Position numbers and translations under genes: made by a program. The notes beneath the pieces are model-generated. The model was not told the DNA's origin. It saw only the letters and a program-made list of their open reading frames with translations, and ran no database searches. Shown in pieces: positions 1 to 10,463 of a stretch of DNA of 64,000 bases. Position 1 is the stretch's first letter, and every line of letters starts with the position of its first letter. This stretch comes from Cercophora sp. LCS_1 (taxonomy: Eukaryota; Ascomycota; Sordariomycetes; Sordariales; Lasiosphaeriaceae). The stretch covers positions 62,001 to 126,000 of the forward strand of contig JAPZLL010000039.1 of assembly GCA_036250225.1 (NCBI GenBank), given 5' to 3'.

Positions 1-2491
1 CCGTCAACCAGACAACCGAGAGCCCGGAGTTTCCGCCAAGGGTCTCAGCCATGTGTTCTCAGTCCTCGACATCCGTGACCTCGGGTCGGTGGGTCAGTGG
101 GTCGGTCTCGCCTCCGGTTCCGTTGACGGTCGGGCAACTCGATGGCGAATGGCTTCGTGCCGATATCTGTGGCTTGGCTTTCGGAATGCTTCCCGCTATC
201 ACCGCCAAGCACCGACACACGCGTGGCTTGGAGGATTGGTGGGCGACGGTCAGTCTTGGCTGCGGAGACACGAGGAAAACCAGGAACGCTTCGACAGCTA
301 GGAGACGTGTAATTAGTTGGAGCGCCATGCTGAGTGGGGTTGCTGAAGATCAAGGGTCCCAAGTCCCCACGCTTCCAGAGACGCGGACTCCCAAGAACAA
401 GAAGTCATCCACACGGCGCACTCTACCAACCAAGCGCTCCCCGCGATGCACTCTACCAATCCGCGTGAGGAACGATAAGCTTGGGCAAGTTGTGGATGAA
501 GATATTCAATGACCAATTGTTATTCCCCCGGGACCCAGAGCGTCGCCGACCAGTGAGAAAATGCCAAGAACTCTTGTTTCTCAATTAAGGAACAAAGTGC
601 GGGCTCCACTTGAGAGCTGTCAAGGTTGTCTGCAGACTCGTCCCTCGGCCCCATCAAGTTTGCCAAGGCCGCAAACAGCTCTGGTGGATGCCAGCCGCAG
701 ATGCGCCAGATACCAACCCCTCTCCGACGGTGAACAGGATTGAGATAGGAGATAACCACCAACATGGAACTGCCTATTGGCTACGGTAGAGCGAGAACGC
801 ATCCGTCATCCTCTTGGGCGAAGAGGCATTTTTGGTTCTCGGGAATTCGATGCCGGCGGGACACTGACAGCTGAATCTCGTGGACGGAACGGCGTGTCGA
901 TACCCGCAGCGATATGCCGACCACCGGTGAAGGTAAGATGGGTTTGTCACCGCACGGATCGGGGTAGGGGCCAGAAGAAGGGAGATTGGCTTCAAGATTC
1001 GGGAGTGCGAATCACCAAAGGGCGGCTCTGCTGGATTTGTGTTAGTGGGGGCCAGACTAGAAGAAGCGAGAAGGCGACACACCAGAAGCAAATAGATAAT
1101 AAAGCGAGCTCCCATACCTCTCCCTGGAGTTTCTTTTCGAGAGTTTGGCCCCAGGACCTCTTGCTAGAGAACCATCAAAGTCGAAGAAAGTTGTCTTTGG
1201 GGGGATCTTGGAAGCTATATAGCATTAGCAGACTCTCTTTTCACTTCCAGTCTCCTTCATATCAGCTATCGGTAGGTAGATATCAATGCCCACAAAAGGA
1301 TTGGATGTGAGACCACGGAGGGCAGGAACACTGTCTTAGCTCATGCAGTGTGACGGGGCTACCCGTCGCAACCCGCCACTCAACGCGTCCTGGGGGACTC
1401 ACGACGGTGGTGATATCGATCTCGCCTACGTGGAAGACGCGCCATGAGTGTTGGGTTGCATCGGTCGCGCAATACAAGCACCTCTCAGCGAGATAGCAGG
1501 TCCATCTTCCGGGCATATCACCAAGGCAGGAGGAGCGATGGCAGATAGCGTCAAAACACTTAGCGCGACGTGAGATCGAGGCGTTGATTCAGACGTAAGG
1601 GGTCTTACCAATAACTAGGGCGGCTGTTTGAACACCACCGGTTGAGAACCGGAAAGTGGCCGGCCGAAAGCCACAAGAACACCCGACGCATCGGAATGGG
1701 GGCGGGATCGCTGAGGGCTTCATGTTCGCGCCTTCCTCCCTTGGATGGGTTGCGGGAGCGCTTGCTGCTGATAAGGAATCGTATGTTGGACCAGCCCAGA
1801 CGGGGAAGGCACGCAAAAGCATGTCAGAGCCTCCACCCCAACCCAAATGATCACTTGACTCCCAGTCGGGCTCCCAACTACGAACTTTCTAGCAAAGGAA
1901 ACAGTCTCGTCTAATCGAATTTTCCAACCTGTTGGTCTTGGTTGATTGCGCCGTTGAAAAGGTGTCCTTGGCGCAACGGAAGACTGTCTTGTGCGAGGTC
2001 TTGGTCTCCTATCACTGACTGGCGACTTCATGCAAGGCCAGGCCGATAAGCCCACCGGGGAGCCTAGAGAAGGGTGCACTTCGCTCCGGAACTGCACAGA
2101 ATCCCAAAGAGCAGTCGACTACCTTGGGCTCAGGTCCAGGACACATACAGTTAAAGATCTTACCGGCTTTCCCTTTTCACGGGGCTCACTGGGTGACTTT
2201 TATTCAATATTCAAATGACATCACAACAGGGTGGCGACTTATCTCCGGGGTCTCAGAGCAACCAGCAAACCTTGGCGCCAGGATTGTGTTGCCCCGCGCA
2301 TCTCGGGACAAGACAAAAGCATACCAACGCTACTCCTAGCCCACCGTAACCATGTTGGGCCGGATATTCGTGTTGTTTTCTTGGTCAATGGTAGATCCCA
2401 TATTAGCAACCGTGGTATACCAGGGAGTTAAGTCGCAAGACTCCAGATATCTTGCCGCGGCGATTAAAGTCCTTCGATGGGGCCCCTCATG
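1..2491. other. Gene-poor stretch, no supported gene
   Basis: I find no open frame with a recognisable domain, no convincing exon chain and no repeat or RNA gene here. Short open frames of 60-177 codons occur on both strands, but their composition is not protein-like. A TATA-like stretch with a CT-rich run after it near 1214-1265 looks like a fungal promoter, but the only ATG that follows (near 1286) opens a frame of 17 codons, so no gene is called. Confidence 0.55.
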
Positions 2492-3421
2492 CTAGTTGCC
2501 CAACAGGCGCCTGCCGCTGACAACATCCCCGACCCGATTCTGCACGGTTTCGAATCTCATATACCCGCAACTTTCACTCTCAAGGTGGTTGATTAATGCT
2601 GCCAAAGTCCGGAAATTTTTGCGGCAGGCATGATTCGGGCAGTGATACAACTCTTGCTTGTCTATAAAGGCAGCCAAAGTCAGCCGGAATTCCAAACATA
2701 TGGGGAGGTAGTGTTTAGTTAATGTAGACTTACGAACAGACGAATTCAGGTGCGCATTTAGCCCAGTGAGCCCGCTGAATGTTCCGTGACAAAAGTAGCA
2801 TTCGTAGCCCTGGCCATTCCACGTCTTATCCGTTGCTTCGAACGTTGTCTTCCATTCCGGCTTCCAATCCAAAAGGTTCTTGCTCATTGTACCTTGCGGG
2901 TCCTTGGAGCGGACAAAGCGGTAGATCTCGTCGCGGTTGAGACTCGGCGCATTTGAGCAAGCGCCCTGCTCAAGATGGTGGACCATTCCAGTCGCCGTAG
3001 CAAACCAATCCGTGCAAAACGGGCAGTCGACCTCTTCCTCTCGGTGGGCCCGGGAAGTGTTGAGGTGCTAAGAGAGGAGTTAGAAGACCTACCAGCGCAA
3101 GGCAAAAACGATTAAACTTACCATCTCGATACCATTTTGTGTCGTAAAATAACGATCGCACTCCGAACAGTAGAGGTGCTCGTCGATCTCGTGGTCTTCA
3201 AGTTCATCTTCGTCCGGGAAGACCTCGCCGCAGTCGCCACAACGCCAGGTGAAGTGGTCTTTCGCGCTCATATGGTTCAACAGAGCTCGCTCGTTTCGGA
3301 AACACGCGTCACAGGTGTCGCACTCGAAACGCGGGCGGTCATGACCAGTGGCGTCGCAGTGCTGCTCGCGCGCTTCCCACCCCGCGCGGAACTCTTTGCC
3401 GCATGTTCCACACTCGAACAT
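2492..3421 (-). CDS. C2H2 zinc-finger protein (about seven fingers, 267 aa)
   Basis: Three exons, complement of 2492-2661, 2734-3067 and 3122-3421, give 267 aa. The start at 3421 is chosen because the first finger begins four residues later; the upstream in-frame ATG at 3679 would add a low-complexity leader. Visible fingers: C4/C7/H21/H27, C34/C37/H50/H56, C61/C64/H77/H82, C85/C88/H101/H108, then C115/C118 with a C2HC end, and two more near the C-terminus. The introns are well supported: each one splits a finger, and removing it restores the missing histidine (intron 3068-3121 restores H101; intron 2662-2733 restores the last His of the sixth finger). C2H2 arrays of this kind bind nucleic acid or protein; which one cannot be told from sequence. 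No paralogue or operon partner is nearby. Confidence 0.85.
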
Positions 3422-4860
3422 GGTTGATACAGTTGTCGCCAAAACCGAGGCTGTGGATAGTGACAAAGCGCAATGCACCGAGACAGGTGGCGCCCGTGGA
3501 GGAGGTGGTTGGTACACGAACGGATCGCTTTTCTGCGAAGACGAGGTAGGGGAGAGAAAACACACGAGAGAGTTACTGGAAAATACTAGAAAGGCGGAAA
3601 GAGGTGCTGTGGTTGAAGGTGGGGCGGCCTTGAATCTCCTCCAAGCTAGCACAAGTGTTACGGCCTGCTCCAAGTACACCGAGGTGAGCCTGGTAAAGAC
3701 AGATCGTAGGAGCGGACGAGGTCCAATGCTCTAAGTAGGGTGGGTGCAAGGTGACTGAGTGAAGGCTAGTACAACTCTCGAAAAGGGGGATACACTGTCA
3801 AGCAGATCGTAGACTCCAAGGTCCCGGACGATGGGTCTCACTGAGTTGTGCTCAAGAACAATGTATTGCTAGCGTGAGGATCCAAGAGTCCTCACACGGT
3901 TGTGGGCACAACTATCGTAACTATATACTGGTTTGGCCCTCCTGTCCCGGGTCCCGAGGCCTGTGTTGTCGGGACCTGGGACCCTCCTTACTGGCCGGAG
4001 GTCCCGGGTCCCGAGCTTCCTGGCGCCGGGACCTGGGACCCTTCTGATTGGTTCCGCAGGGCTTGTGGGTCCTTGCACCCTGGGCCCAATGATTGGTGTT
4101 CCATAGTTGGCCCGTGCTCCCTCCTTGAGGTCATGACCTGGGTCGTGACAACAAGTTGTGGAAGGAGCCAACGAGGGAAGGACCACTCAACGTCCAAGCG
4201 CACATCTCGAATAAAACGAGCCCTCTAGATGAGAAGCCATGACCAGGGCAACTGGTATTGCGTTGGGATTTTTTATGTGGCATCTGATTCCTGTTTGCAA
4301 GTGGCTTCGTCAATACTCTAGATTCCTTCTTTGCATCGCCCAGGGTCAGGTTCCGTCGCGGTGTTGCACTTGAGACAATTTCGGGGTCAGAGGTTGGCAA
4401 TGCCAAGCCCTGTGCTCCCGGTTCTTCTGGACCCTTGATCGCACATCCCGAACAAAACCTCTCCGTCCAGTCCGGGTGGCCACCCGATCCGTTCCCGTCA
4501 TTCTCAGGCCATGAAGGATTCCAGTTTCCCCCCGACATGAGATGTCCCGCTATGATTGGCACTATATCGTGCGCTGGGCTAATCGCAATCTCTCGCCAAG
4601 ACCAATCATCGCTTCAAACAAAACAAGATGCCAACAAGATGCCAACAGGCATGCAGGGTGTTCAGCCAGACCATTCCCAGTCAAGTAACTTCGGTCGGGA
4701 CATGCAGCATGTCAGCACGATAGGCTCCAACAACCAGAAGAGAACTGAAGAATCCTCCGAGGCGGTTTTGACTCTCTGGGCCATAAAATGTCTTCTATCG
4801 CCCTGCTGAAACGATCACAAACTTTCTCTTCCCAGGATACAATCCAGTACTCTCGACGAT
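3422..4860. other. Intergenic region with a hairpin repeat pair
   Basis: About 1.4 kb without a supported gene. The only structure seen is the repeat pair at 3944-4042, listed separately. Confidence 0.5.
3944..4042. repeat. Two tandem copies of a hairpin-forming repeat
   Basis: A left arm (GTCCCGGGTCCCGAG at 3944 and again at 4001) is followed by a right arm (CGGGACCTGGGACCCT at 3970 and 4027). Within each copy the arms are reverse complements over about 13 bases with one mismatch, separated by a loop of about 11-12 bases. The two copies are 57 bases apart. Each arm is itself a doubled (G)GTCCC unit, so the element is a direct repeat, an inverted repeat and a tandem repeat at once. Confidence 0.8.
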
Positions 4861-6500
4861 ATGGCAACGCCCGGCTCCTCAATCGGCAAACGGAAAGCGA
4901 CCCGCCCCACCTTCCAGGTTTGCGTTTTTCGGGCGGAAGGTACTCGTCGACGCAATCCAGCCCGATTTAAGCTTCCAGGTGAGCGGAGGAACAAGGTGCA
5001 AGCAGTCCGGGACCGTGGGGCGTGCCTCTGGTGTCGGGCACTCAAGATTCCTGTAAGTCTGTAGTTCCACCCGTTAAGTCCTGCCCCCCCACTGCGCCTT
5101 GCTGAGAGATCAAGTGCTCAAAAGGCGACCCCTGTGATTCCTGCCTGTCTCTAGCTACAAAATCAGTCATAGCTACGTACTCCAGTGCTTTGACGTGGTC
5201 ATACTGCATCCGCACGACCTTTCAAGATGTTAACATCTTCAATAAACGTGAGATTACATCTTCATGTGTTCGATTCATGAAACTAACCAGATCTAAGCCT
5301 TCAACGAACAGGCCGTCTCAGCAGGCTTGGAGCGCTTAGCCGATCATGATCCACTCGTGTCCTTCGGCATCAACTGGAGCTGCGAAGACCCCGTCCAAAC
5401 TGCAACAGATTGGCTGTTGGATAGTGAAACAATACCGAAGAGTATGGTTGGCACGTTTAGTTCCAACGAGTTCCAAGTCCTTGCCACCAGTCATTGTGAG
5501 GATCGTCGCCTCGTGGCGGATGTCTGTCTGCTCCTGTACGCAACCTCACAAGCTCACATCAAACGACTTGGCGGCCCTGAACAACGAGCGGATGTTCCAA
5601 ACATCTCCGAAGCAGCGTTCTTCGCAGGGCAGAGAGTGCTCGCAAACCTTGACAAGATGCTTTCGCCGCAGTCACTGGCCAAGGCGTCCAAGGAGGTGCA
5701 TACCTTCTAGTTGTTGCCATCACCCTGGCGATTGGGTATACGACCCATGGAGGCTGTGTAGATCATCATCTGCTCAACACACCACATGAAGTTGGGAAAC
5801 CCGGAAATGTAGATAACTCCGGGGGCTCTCCGGGCTATGGGAAACAATGCGGAAGCACGTCTGCGAAATGCTTTCGCACCACATGATCCTGATCGCCTTG
5901 AAGCTCAACATCAAATTCCAGCACAACTTCCAGCGTACCCTGATCACGTCAGCTTTGAGCCAATGCGATAAAAAGGATCGGTTTACCTGGGTTGAGACAC
6001 CCCGTTCTCCTAATCATCTGGTGCATGCGCATGGGGAGGAGCCTTCGCACGACAACCGCAGCCCGACTTGGGAAACAACATCTCTTGCACGACATGGTGT
6101 GACTGACCATGTTATCAACTCGACGGCCGAAAGTAGCACTGTTGTGAGCTCATGGAATCCTGGATTGAACCCAGAGCCCTCTATGCCCCTCGGCCCGACA
6201 CCCACGGACTATCCGCGGGATGGAGGGTTTGGTCTGAACAACAGCGAAGGTTCCGGCATTTGCAATCTCTCTCCTCAGTTCGGGGCGTGGCCAATGGACG
6301 CCGCCTCGATAGCGCCAGGACCCTCACCACCAGTGCCTTGGGAGGACCAAAGCCTTGCTCAGGGGTCTCGTCCCTATACAAGCCCGCCAACTGGGGTTGT
6401 CGAGGGTGACTTGTGGGGCCGTCACATCGAGCCCTCTCCCGGTGAGGCTCGCCAACCAATTCAGGGATTCCCGTGGAAGACCCGAAGCCATAACGAATAA
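4861..6500 (+). pseudogene. Fungal zinc-cluster regulator, probably decayed
   Basis: The first exon (ATG 4861) reads into ACLWCRALKIP and breaks at a GTAAGT at 5053. After an AG near 5108 the frame continues KCSKGDPCDSCL, completing a Cys6-type cluster (CxxC...C...C..C). WSYCIRTTFQDVNIF follows, the segment that trails the cluster in a family of fungal regulators. Further conserved-looking pieces are an alpha-helical block from about 5315 (GLERLADHDPLVSFG) and HHMILIALKLNI at about 5880, followed by a Pro/Ser-rich tail ending at 6500. These pieces lie in different frames. Near 5690-5710 the frame switches from one ending KASKEVHTF-stop to one reading VVAITLAIGYTT with no room for an intron, which suggests a frameshift. 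A second unexplained frame change lies at 5760-5840. It could be an intact gene with unusual introns; I favour a decaying one. Confidence 0.45.
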
Positions 6501-6511
6501 GATCCTTCATC

Positions 6512-7024
6512 TCATGCCAGGGCTGTCAAGAGCTTAACAGGGAGTGTATTCACCCGTCCACTGAGAGTCGTATTTGCAACTGTTGTTGGGCTGAAAAGAA
6601 GTGGTGGTGCAGTCACTCGACAATGATACCTCGAGCTTGCACCCCTTCAGGGGACTTACTGCCCATGGTAGTTACGACTCAAGAGAGCTCCGGAAGTGAG
6701 TTTCGGTTGCCCTGAGTGTATAAGAGGCATCTGGACAGACATCGCTTACATGCATTCATAGGAATTGAGGAGAGGGCGCCCTTTCCGTGCACTTGGTGCC
6801 ACGCCAGGGGGCACAGGGATTGCGCGTTCATTGGCCTCGACCGGCGGGCCTGCATGACTTGTCGGAGGAGGAAGGAAAGATGCAGCCATAACAACCTCAT
6901 CCAAGTGCCGTGCGCCAAACTGCCCAATTTACCTTTGGGGCAGGTCTCTGTCGGCTCCTCTCCAAGTGAGTTCCAAACAGTCCAGCTGTGCATTGCACCA
7001 CAAATAACCAACCTCAACCAACCT
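6512..7024 (+). CDS. Cys-rich protein fragment with a duplicated motif
   Basis: Two exons read in the same frame. The first (from about 6512) contains CQGCQELNRECIHP and then CNCCWAEKKWWCSH. The second (about 6762-7024) contains CTWCHARGHRDC and then CMTCRRRKERCSHN. Both copies follow CxxCx6C, then about 8-11 residues, then CxxCx5-6CSH. The exons are joined by a GTGAGT donor near 6694 and an ATTCATAG acceptor near 6761; the joined reading removes the TGA at about 6713. The 5' end is not found: an in-frame TAA lies at 6491 and there is no good ATG, so an upstream exon is needed. The pattern suggests metal binding through six Cys plus His per copy. I do not recognise the family, and the function is unknown. 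It lies just behind the broken zinc-cluster gene and might be its 3' part. Confidence 0.4.
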
Positions 7025-7678
7025 TAGAAGCGGAAACCATGGTTGAAACAACTGAGGCTGTGCAGTGGCTTGTCTGAATGGTGGGACGGGCATGGGTCGA
7101 AACTGGCAGGTGGATGACAAAAACTCGCGCCGTGAAGAAACGCGACTCCACAAGCGAACGGAACAGACCGGATTCCCCATCACACAATTCCCATGACGAA
7201 AAGATGTTTTGCGCGAAATTACCATGATGCCCACTCCACCTCTGGTCCACACTACGTCATCGCCAAGCCCCTGGAAAGACTAGAAAGTTGTCGGCGATAT
7301 TCTACTGTCTTCATTGTCGATGTGCCACAACAGAAGGCCCTCGCATGTCGTTCTGACCCCTCACGTCAATCTTTCTCACCCGTTCGTGTTCAGCCGCAGG
7401 CTGGTGGGACCTCGGGAGCTGTCCTGATCTGGTTGGTCGCGACGTGGGGTTAGGGTTGCACAATCGTTATCTCCCACCGATCGATCGCATCGAAGAAGCG
7501 AATCAGCATCCACAATCCCACGCGCCGCAATCGAAATTCGTGCGCAAGCTGGCGAAAACGGGCCACGGCAACTTCCGCAAGGGCAAAAAACCTGCACTCC
7601 CACCCAAGAAGGGACGACGGCGCTGCGGCTGGGCAGTCGGGCAGAACGGCGGTGGGGAAGCAAAAAAAGGCCGCCGCC
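7025..7678. other. Intergenic, upstream of carbonic anhydrase
   Basis: No gene or repeat is seen. The last 250 bases before the carbonic anhydrase start are purine-rich and probably hold its promoter and 5' leader. Confidence 0.45.
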
Positions 7679-8518
7679 ATGTTTATCAGCAGCGCCCGAG
7701 TCGGCAGCTCCCTCTTCTCAAAGGCAACATCAACAAGCTTTCGCCGGCCCTCCACCCTCCTCTCCATCTCGGCTTCGTCGTCGCGAACCCTGTCGTCCAC
7801 CCAGCACACGCGCTCCCCCCCACCGCCCCGTCGACCCGAAACCGATTGGCGAAACATGGCCGAGCAGGAGATCACCAAGTACCTTCGCCAGACGCACGAC
7901 CGCGTCTTCGAGCACAACAAGGCCTGGGCCGCCGAGCGGGCCAAGGACCCCGAGTACTTTGCGAACCTGTCGGCCGGCCAGACGCCCGAATACTTGTGGA
8001 TCGGCTGCAGCGACTCCCGCATCCCGGCCGAGCAGATTACTGGCCTCGAGCCCGGCGACTGCTTCGTGCACCGCAACATTGCCAACCTCGTGTGCAACAC
8101 CGACCTGAACGTTATGAGCGTTATCACATATGCCGTGCAGCATCTTCAGGTCAAGCACATCGTCGTGTGCGGCCACTACGGCTGCGGCGGTGTCAAGGCG
8201 GCCATGACGGCCAAGGACCTTGGCATTCTCAACCCTTGGCTTCGCAACATCCGCGACGTCTACCGTTTGCACGAGAAGGAGCTGGATGCGATTCCCAATG
8301 AGGAGGAGCGCTACAATCGTCTTGTCGAACTCAATGTCATCGAGCAGTGCCGCAACGTCATCAAGACGGCGGGCGTTCAACAGAGCTTCGCCAAGAACAA
8401 GTTCCCCATTGTGCATGGGTGGGTGTTTGGGTTCCACGATGGTCTCCTCAAGGACCTCAACATCGATTTTGAGAAGATGCTGGGCGACATTCAGAAGATC
8501 TACAACCTCACGGATTGA
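7679..8518 (+). CDS. Beta-class carbonic anhydrase (279 aa)
   Basis: This enzyme interconverts CO2 and bicarbonate. Beta-class zinc ligands are visible in a 279-aa reading: C110 in CSDSR, H166 and C169 in GHYGCGG, with D112 and R114 of the catalytic dyad. No intron is needed. The start at 7679 has a good context (GCCGCCATG) and gives a Ser/Arg/Thr-rich, acid-poor N-terminus of about 55 residues typical of a mitochondrial presequence. An earlier in-frame ATG at 7652 adds nine residues and is less likely. A second Met in frame at 7856 (residue 60) begins the catalytic core exactly, so a shorter cytosolic form is possible. Fungal enzymes of this type supply bicarbonate for carboxylation reactions at ambient CO2. 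Confidence 0.93.
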   Translation: MFISSARVGSSLFSKATSTSFRRPSTLLSISASSSRTLSSTQHTRSPPPPRRPETDWRNMAEQEITKYLRQTHDRVFEHNKAWAAERAKDPEYFANLSAGQTPEYLWIGCSDSRIPAEQITGLEPGDCFVHRNIANLVCNTDLNVMSVITYAVQHLQVKHIVVCGHYGCGGVKAAMTAKDLGILNPWLRNIRDVYRLHEKELDAIPNEEERYNRLVELNVIEQCRNVIKTAGVQQSFAKNKFPIVHGWVFGFHDGLLKDLNIDFEKMLGDIQKIYNLTD

Positions 8519-9007
8519 ACGCTGAGCACAAGGGCGGGACCGGTGGAGTTTCGGCACAAACAGACTAGACACCATCATCATATCTCACATGTTTGCTTCC
8601 TGCTTCCGATGCTCTTTCGTGCTGCTTGCTGCAACGCCTTCTACTATTTGCCGAACGCCGCTTACAGTTGCGAGTGCTCTCGGCGCCTTCCCGCATGACC
8701 GATTTGTTTCGATCGTCGGTTCGTTCGAGAAGCCACTTCCCTCCCCTCCTACCACGGGACCACCCAAGGGCAGCCGCATCACGCTTTCCCCTTGGTTTCT
8801 TTGGGCATGATGGCAGGTTCCTGTGATTAGCCCTTGCCTCGAGCAAGCTGGGGTATATTGGTTCAACCTTCAGACCTGCATCTTAATTCCTCTATCTCCA
8901 ATTCCTGACAGCATCATCATCGTCGGTTTTGCATGCCCAGTTCAGGGTCCAGATACATTGTTCCATCGTATCTCCCAGCACATCACGATTTGTCATCCTT
9001 TGCCACC
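8519..9007. other. Intergenic, carbonic anhydrase to fasciclin gene
   Basis: This holds the 3' end of the upstream gene and the promoter and leader of the downstream one. No separate gene is seen. Confidence 0.45.
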
Positions 9008-10274
9008 ATGCTCGGCTCAAGGCCGCTGTTCCGCCAGGTCATTGGCTTCGTTGCTGCCTCGTCGGCACTGTTGTCCTTCGGCGCCCCAATAACGGCGTCG
9101 GCCGATGCTACCCTCAGAGACCTGCTGAGCACATTGGACATGCACCCGAGCATGACGACGTTCCATGAGCTCGTCAAGGTCAGCTCAACAGCAATCCGCC
9201 CGGGTGATAGACGCTAACTATCTGTAGACACACCCGGAGATCTTTCCCGTGTTCCCTAACGGCGGTGTCACGATCCTTGCTCCAAACAATTTCGCCTTTG
9301 GCAAGGTTAACGATTGGGGCTCGTACGGTCCGGGGCTCCAAGCAGCCACGCTTCAATACCATGTCATCCCGCGACTACTTCCCACGAGCAGCATCATGCC
9401 TGGCGAATCCGTTATTGTCGATACCCAACTGGTCGACCCTGCTTTCGTCAACGTGACCGGCGGCCAACGCCTCATCGTCACCAAGGCTGATACGGTGGTG
9501 TTCACATCTGGACACGCCACCCGAGGCACCGTGGTGGTAGAAGACCTTATCTTCGACAACGGCATCATCCACATTATCGACTCGGTCATGAAGGTTCCCG
9601 ACTCTCTCGAAGCCACATCCTCTGCCTACAAGGATCTGGAATCGTTTGTTGGAGCCTCGTACAAAGCCGGCCTGATGTCGGAGATTTCCGAGACCAAGGA
9701 CCTGACCCTTTACATACCGACGACTGACGCATTCCGGACGGTGCAAGACTACGTCGACAAGGCACCTCTCAACCAACTGCAAGCCATCCTCAAGTATCAC
9801 GTCACGCCTGGCATAGTATTTCCATCGTGGGAGCTCAGGAACGGAACGGCTGTGCCAACGTTGGTATCGGAGATTGTTGGCATCACACTGGATGGTAACA
9901 ATCGGTACATCAACTCAGCCAAGGTCGTTCAGGACAACGTGATTATTGCCAACGGCTTCGTTCACATTGTTGATGCCGTCTTGAATCCGGCAAAGCCCTT
10001 CTTGCGCCCCGACCTGACCTCAGACAAACAAGAAGCGGCCTTTGAGCTTACCGATCCATCCCTCATGCCCTCGGAAGCAGGCATCCCCTTTGCGACTAAT
10101 ATTCCTAATGCCACCCCATCGACCGAATCTCCTGAAACATCACCCACGTTTTACAAGGGAGTTAGTGGCCCATCTACATCGACGAATGATGCCGCTGTGA
10201 TGGGTGATAGTGGCATTACGATGTTCAAGACTGGCATTGTGGCCATGATGGCAGGCATGGTAATTGGTTTCTGA
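9008..10274 (+). CDS. GPI-type secreted fasciclin-domain protein (405 aa)
   Basis: Two exons, 9008-9178 and 9228-10274 (intron 49 nt, GTCAGC..TGTAG), give 405 aa. The start has a strong CCACCATG context and opens a signal peptide (hydrophobic run VIGFVAASSALLSFG). Two fasciclin (FAS1) domains follow. The first contains THPEIFPVFP, ILAPNNFAF and the H-box-like YHVIP; the second contains LYIPTTDAFRTV and YHVTPG, each ending in a GxxHxxDxV-type stretch (IIHIIDSVM, FVHIVDAVL). A Ser/Thr/Pro-rich stalk and a short hydrophobic C-terminus (FKTGIVAMMAGMVIGF) suggest a GPI anchor. Such proteins sit on the cell surface and mediate adhesion; the specific role here is unknown. Confidence 0.88.
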
Positions 10275-10463
10275 GGTGTGTTTCTTTTTTCCTGGGGCGT
10301 CATGGAAATTGAGACGGGCCTGTTCAAACATTTAGAGGCGTTACGGGAATTGGGCAAGGCCTCTTCGGGTTTTCATGGGGGTCACGGAAATTGGTAAAGG
10401 CACGATTAGGTTTTCAGAGGCGTGGTAGTAACTATTGATAGGATTACACACATCACCACCCAC

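Noticed and set aside
777..1310. Frame of 177 codons at the left end
   Set aside because: Low-complexity composition, no domain, no splice or promoter support.
3944..4042. Bacterial-type terminator hairpins
   Set aside because: The surrounding genes are eukaryotic, there is no U-tract, and no gene ends nearby.
7444..8581. Two other long frames over the carbonic anhydrase gene
   Set aside because: They lack any domain, while the third frame encodes all zinc ligands of the enzyme.
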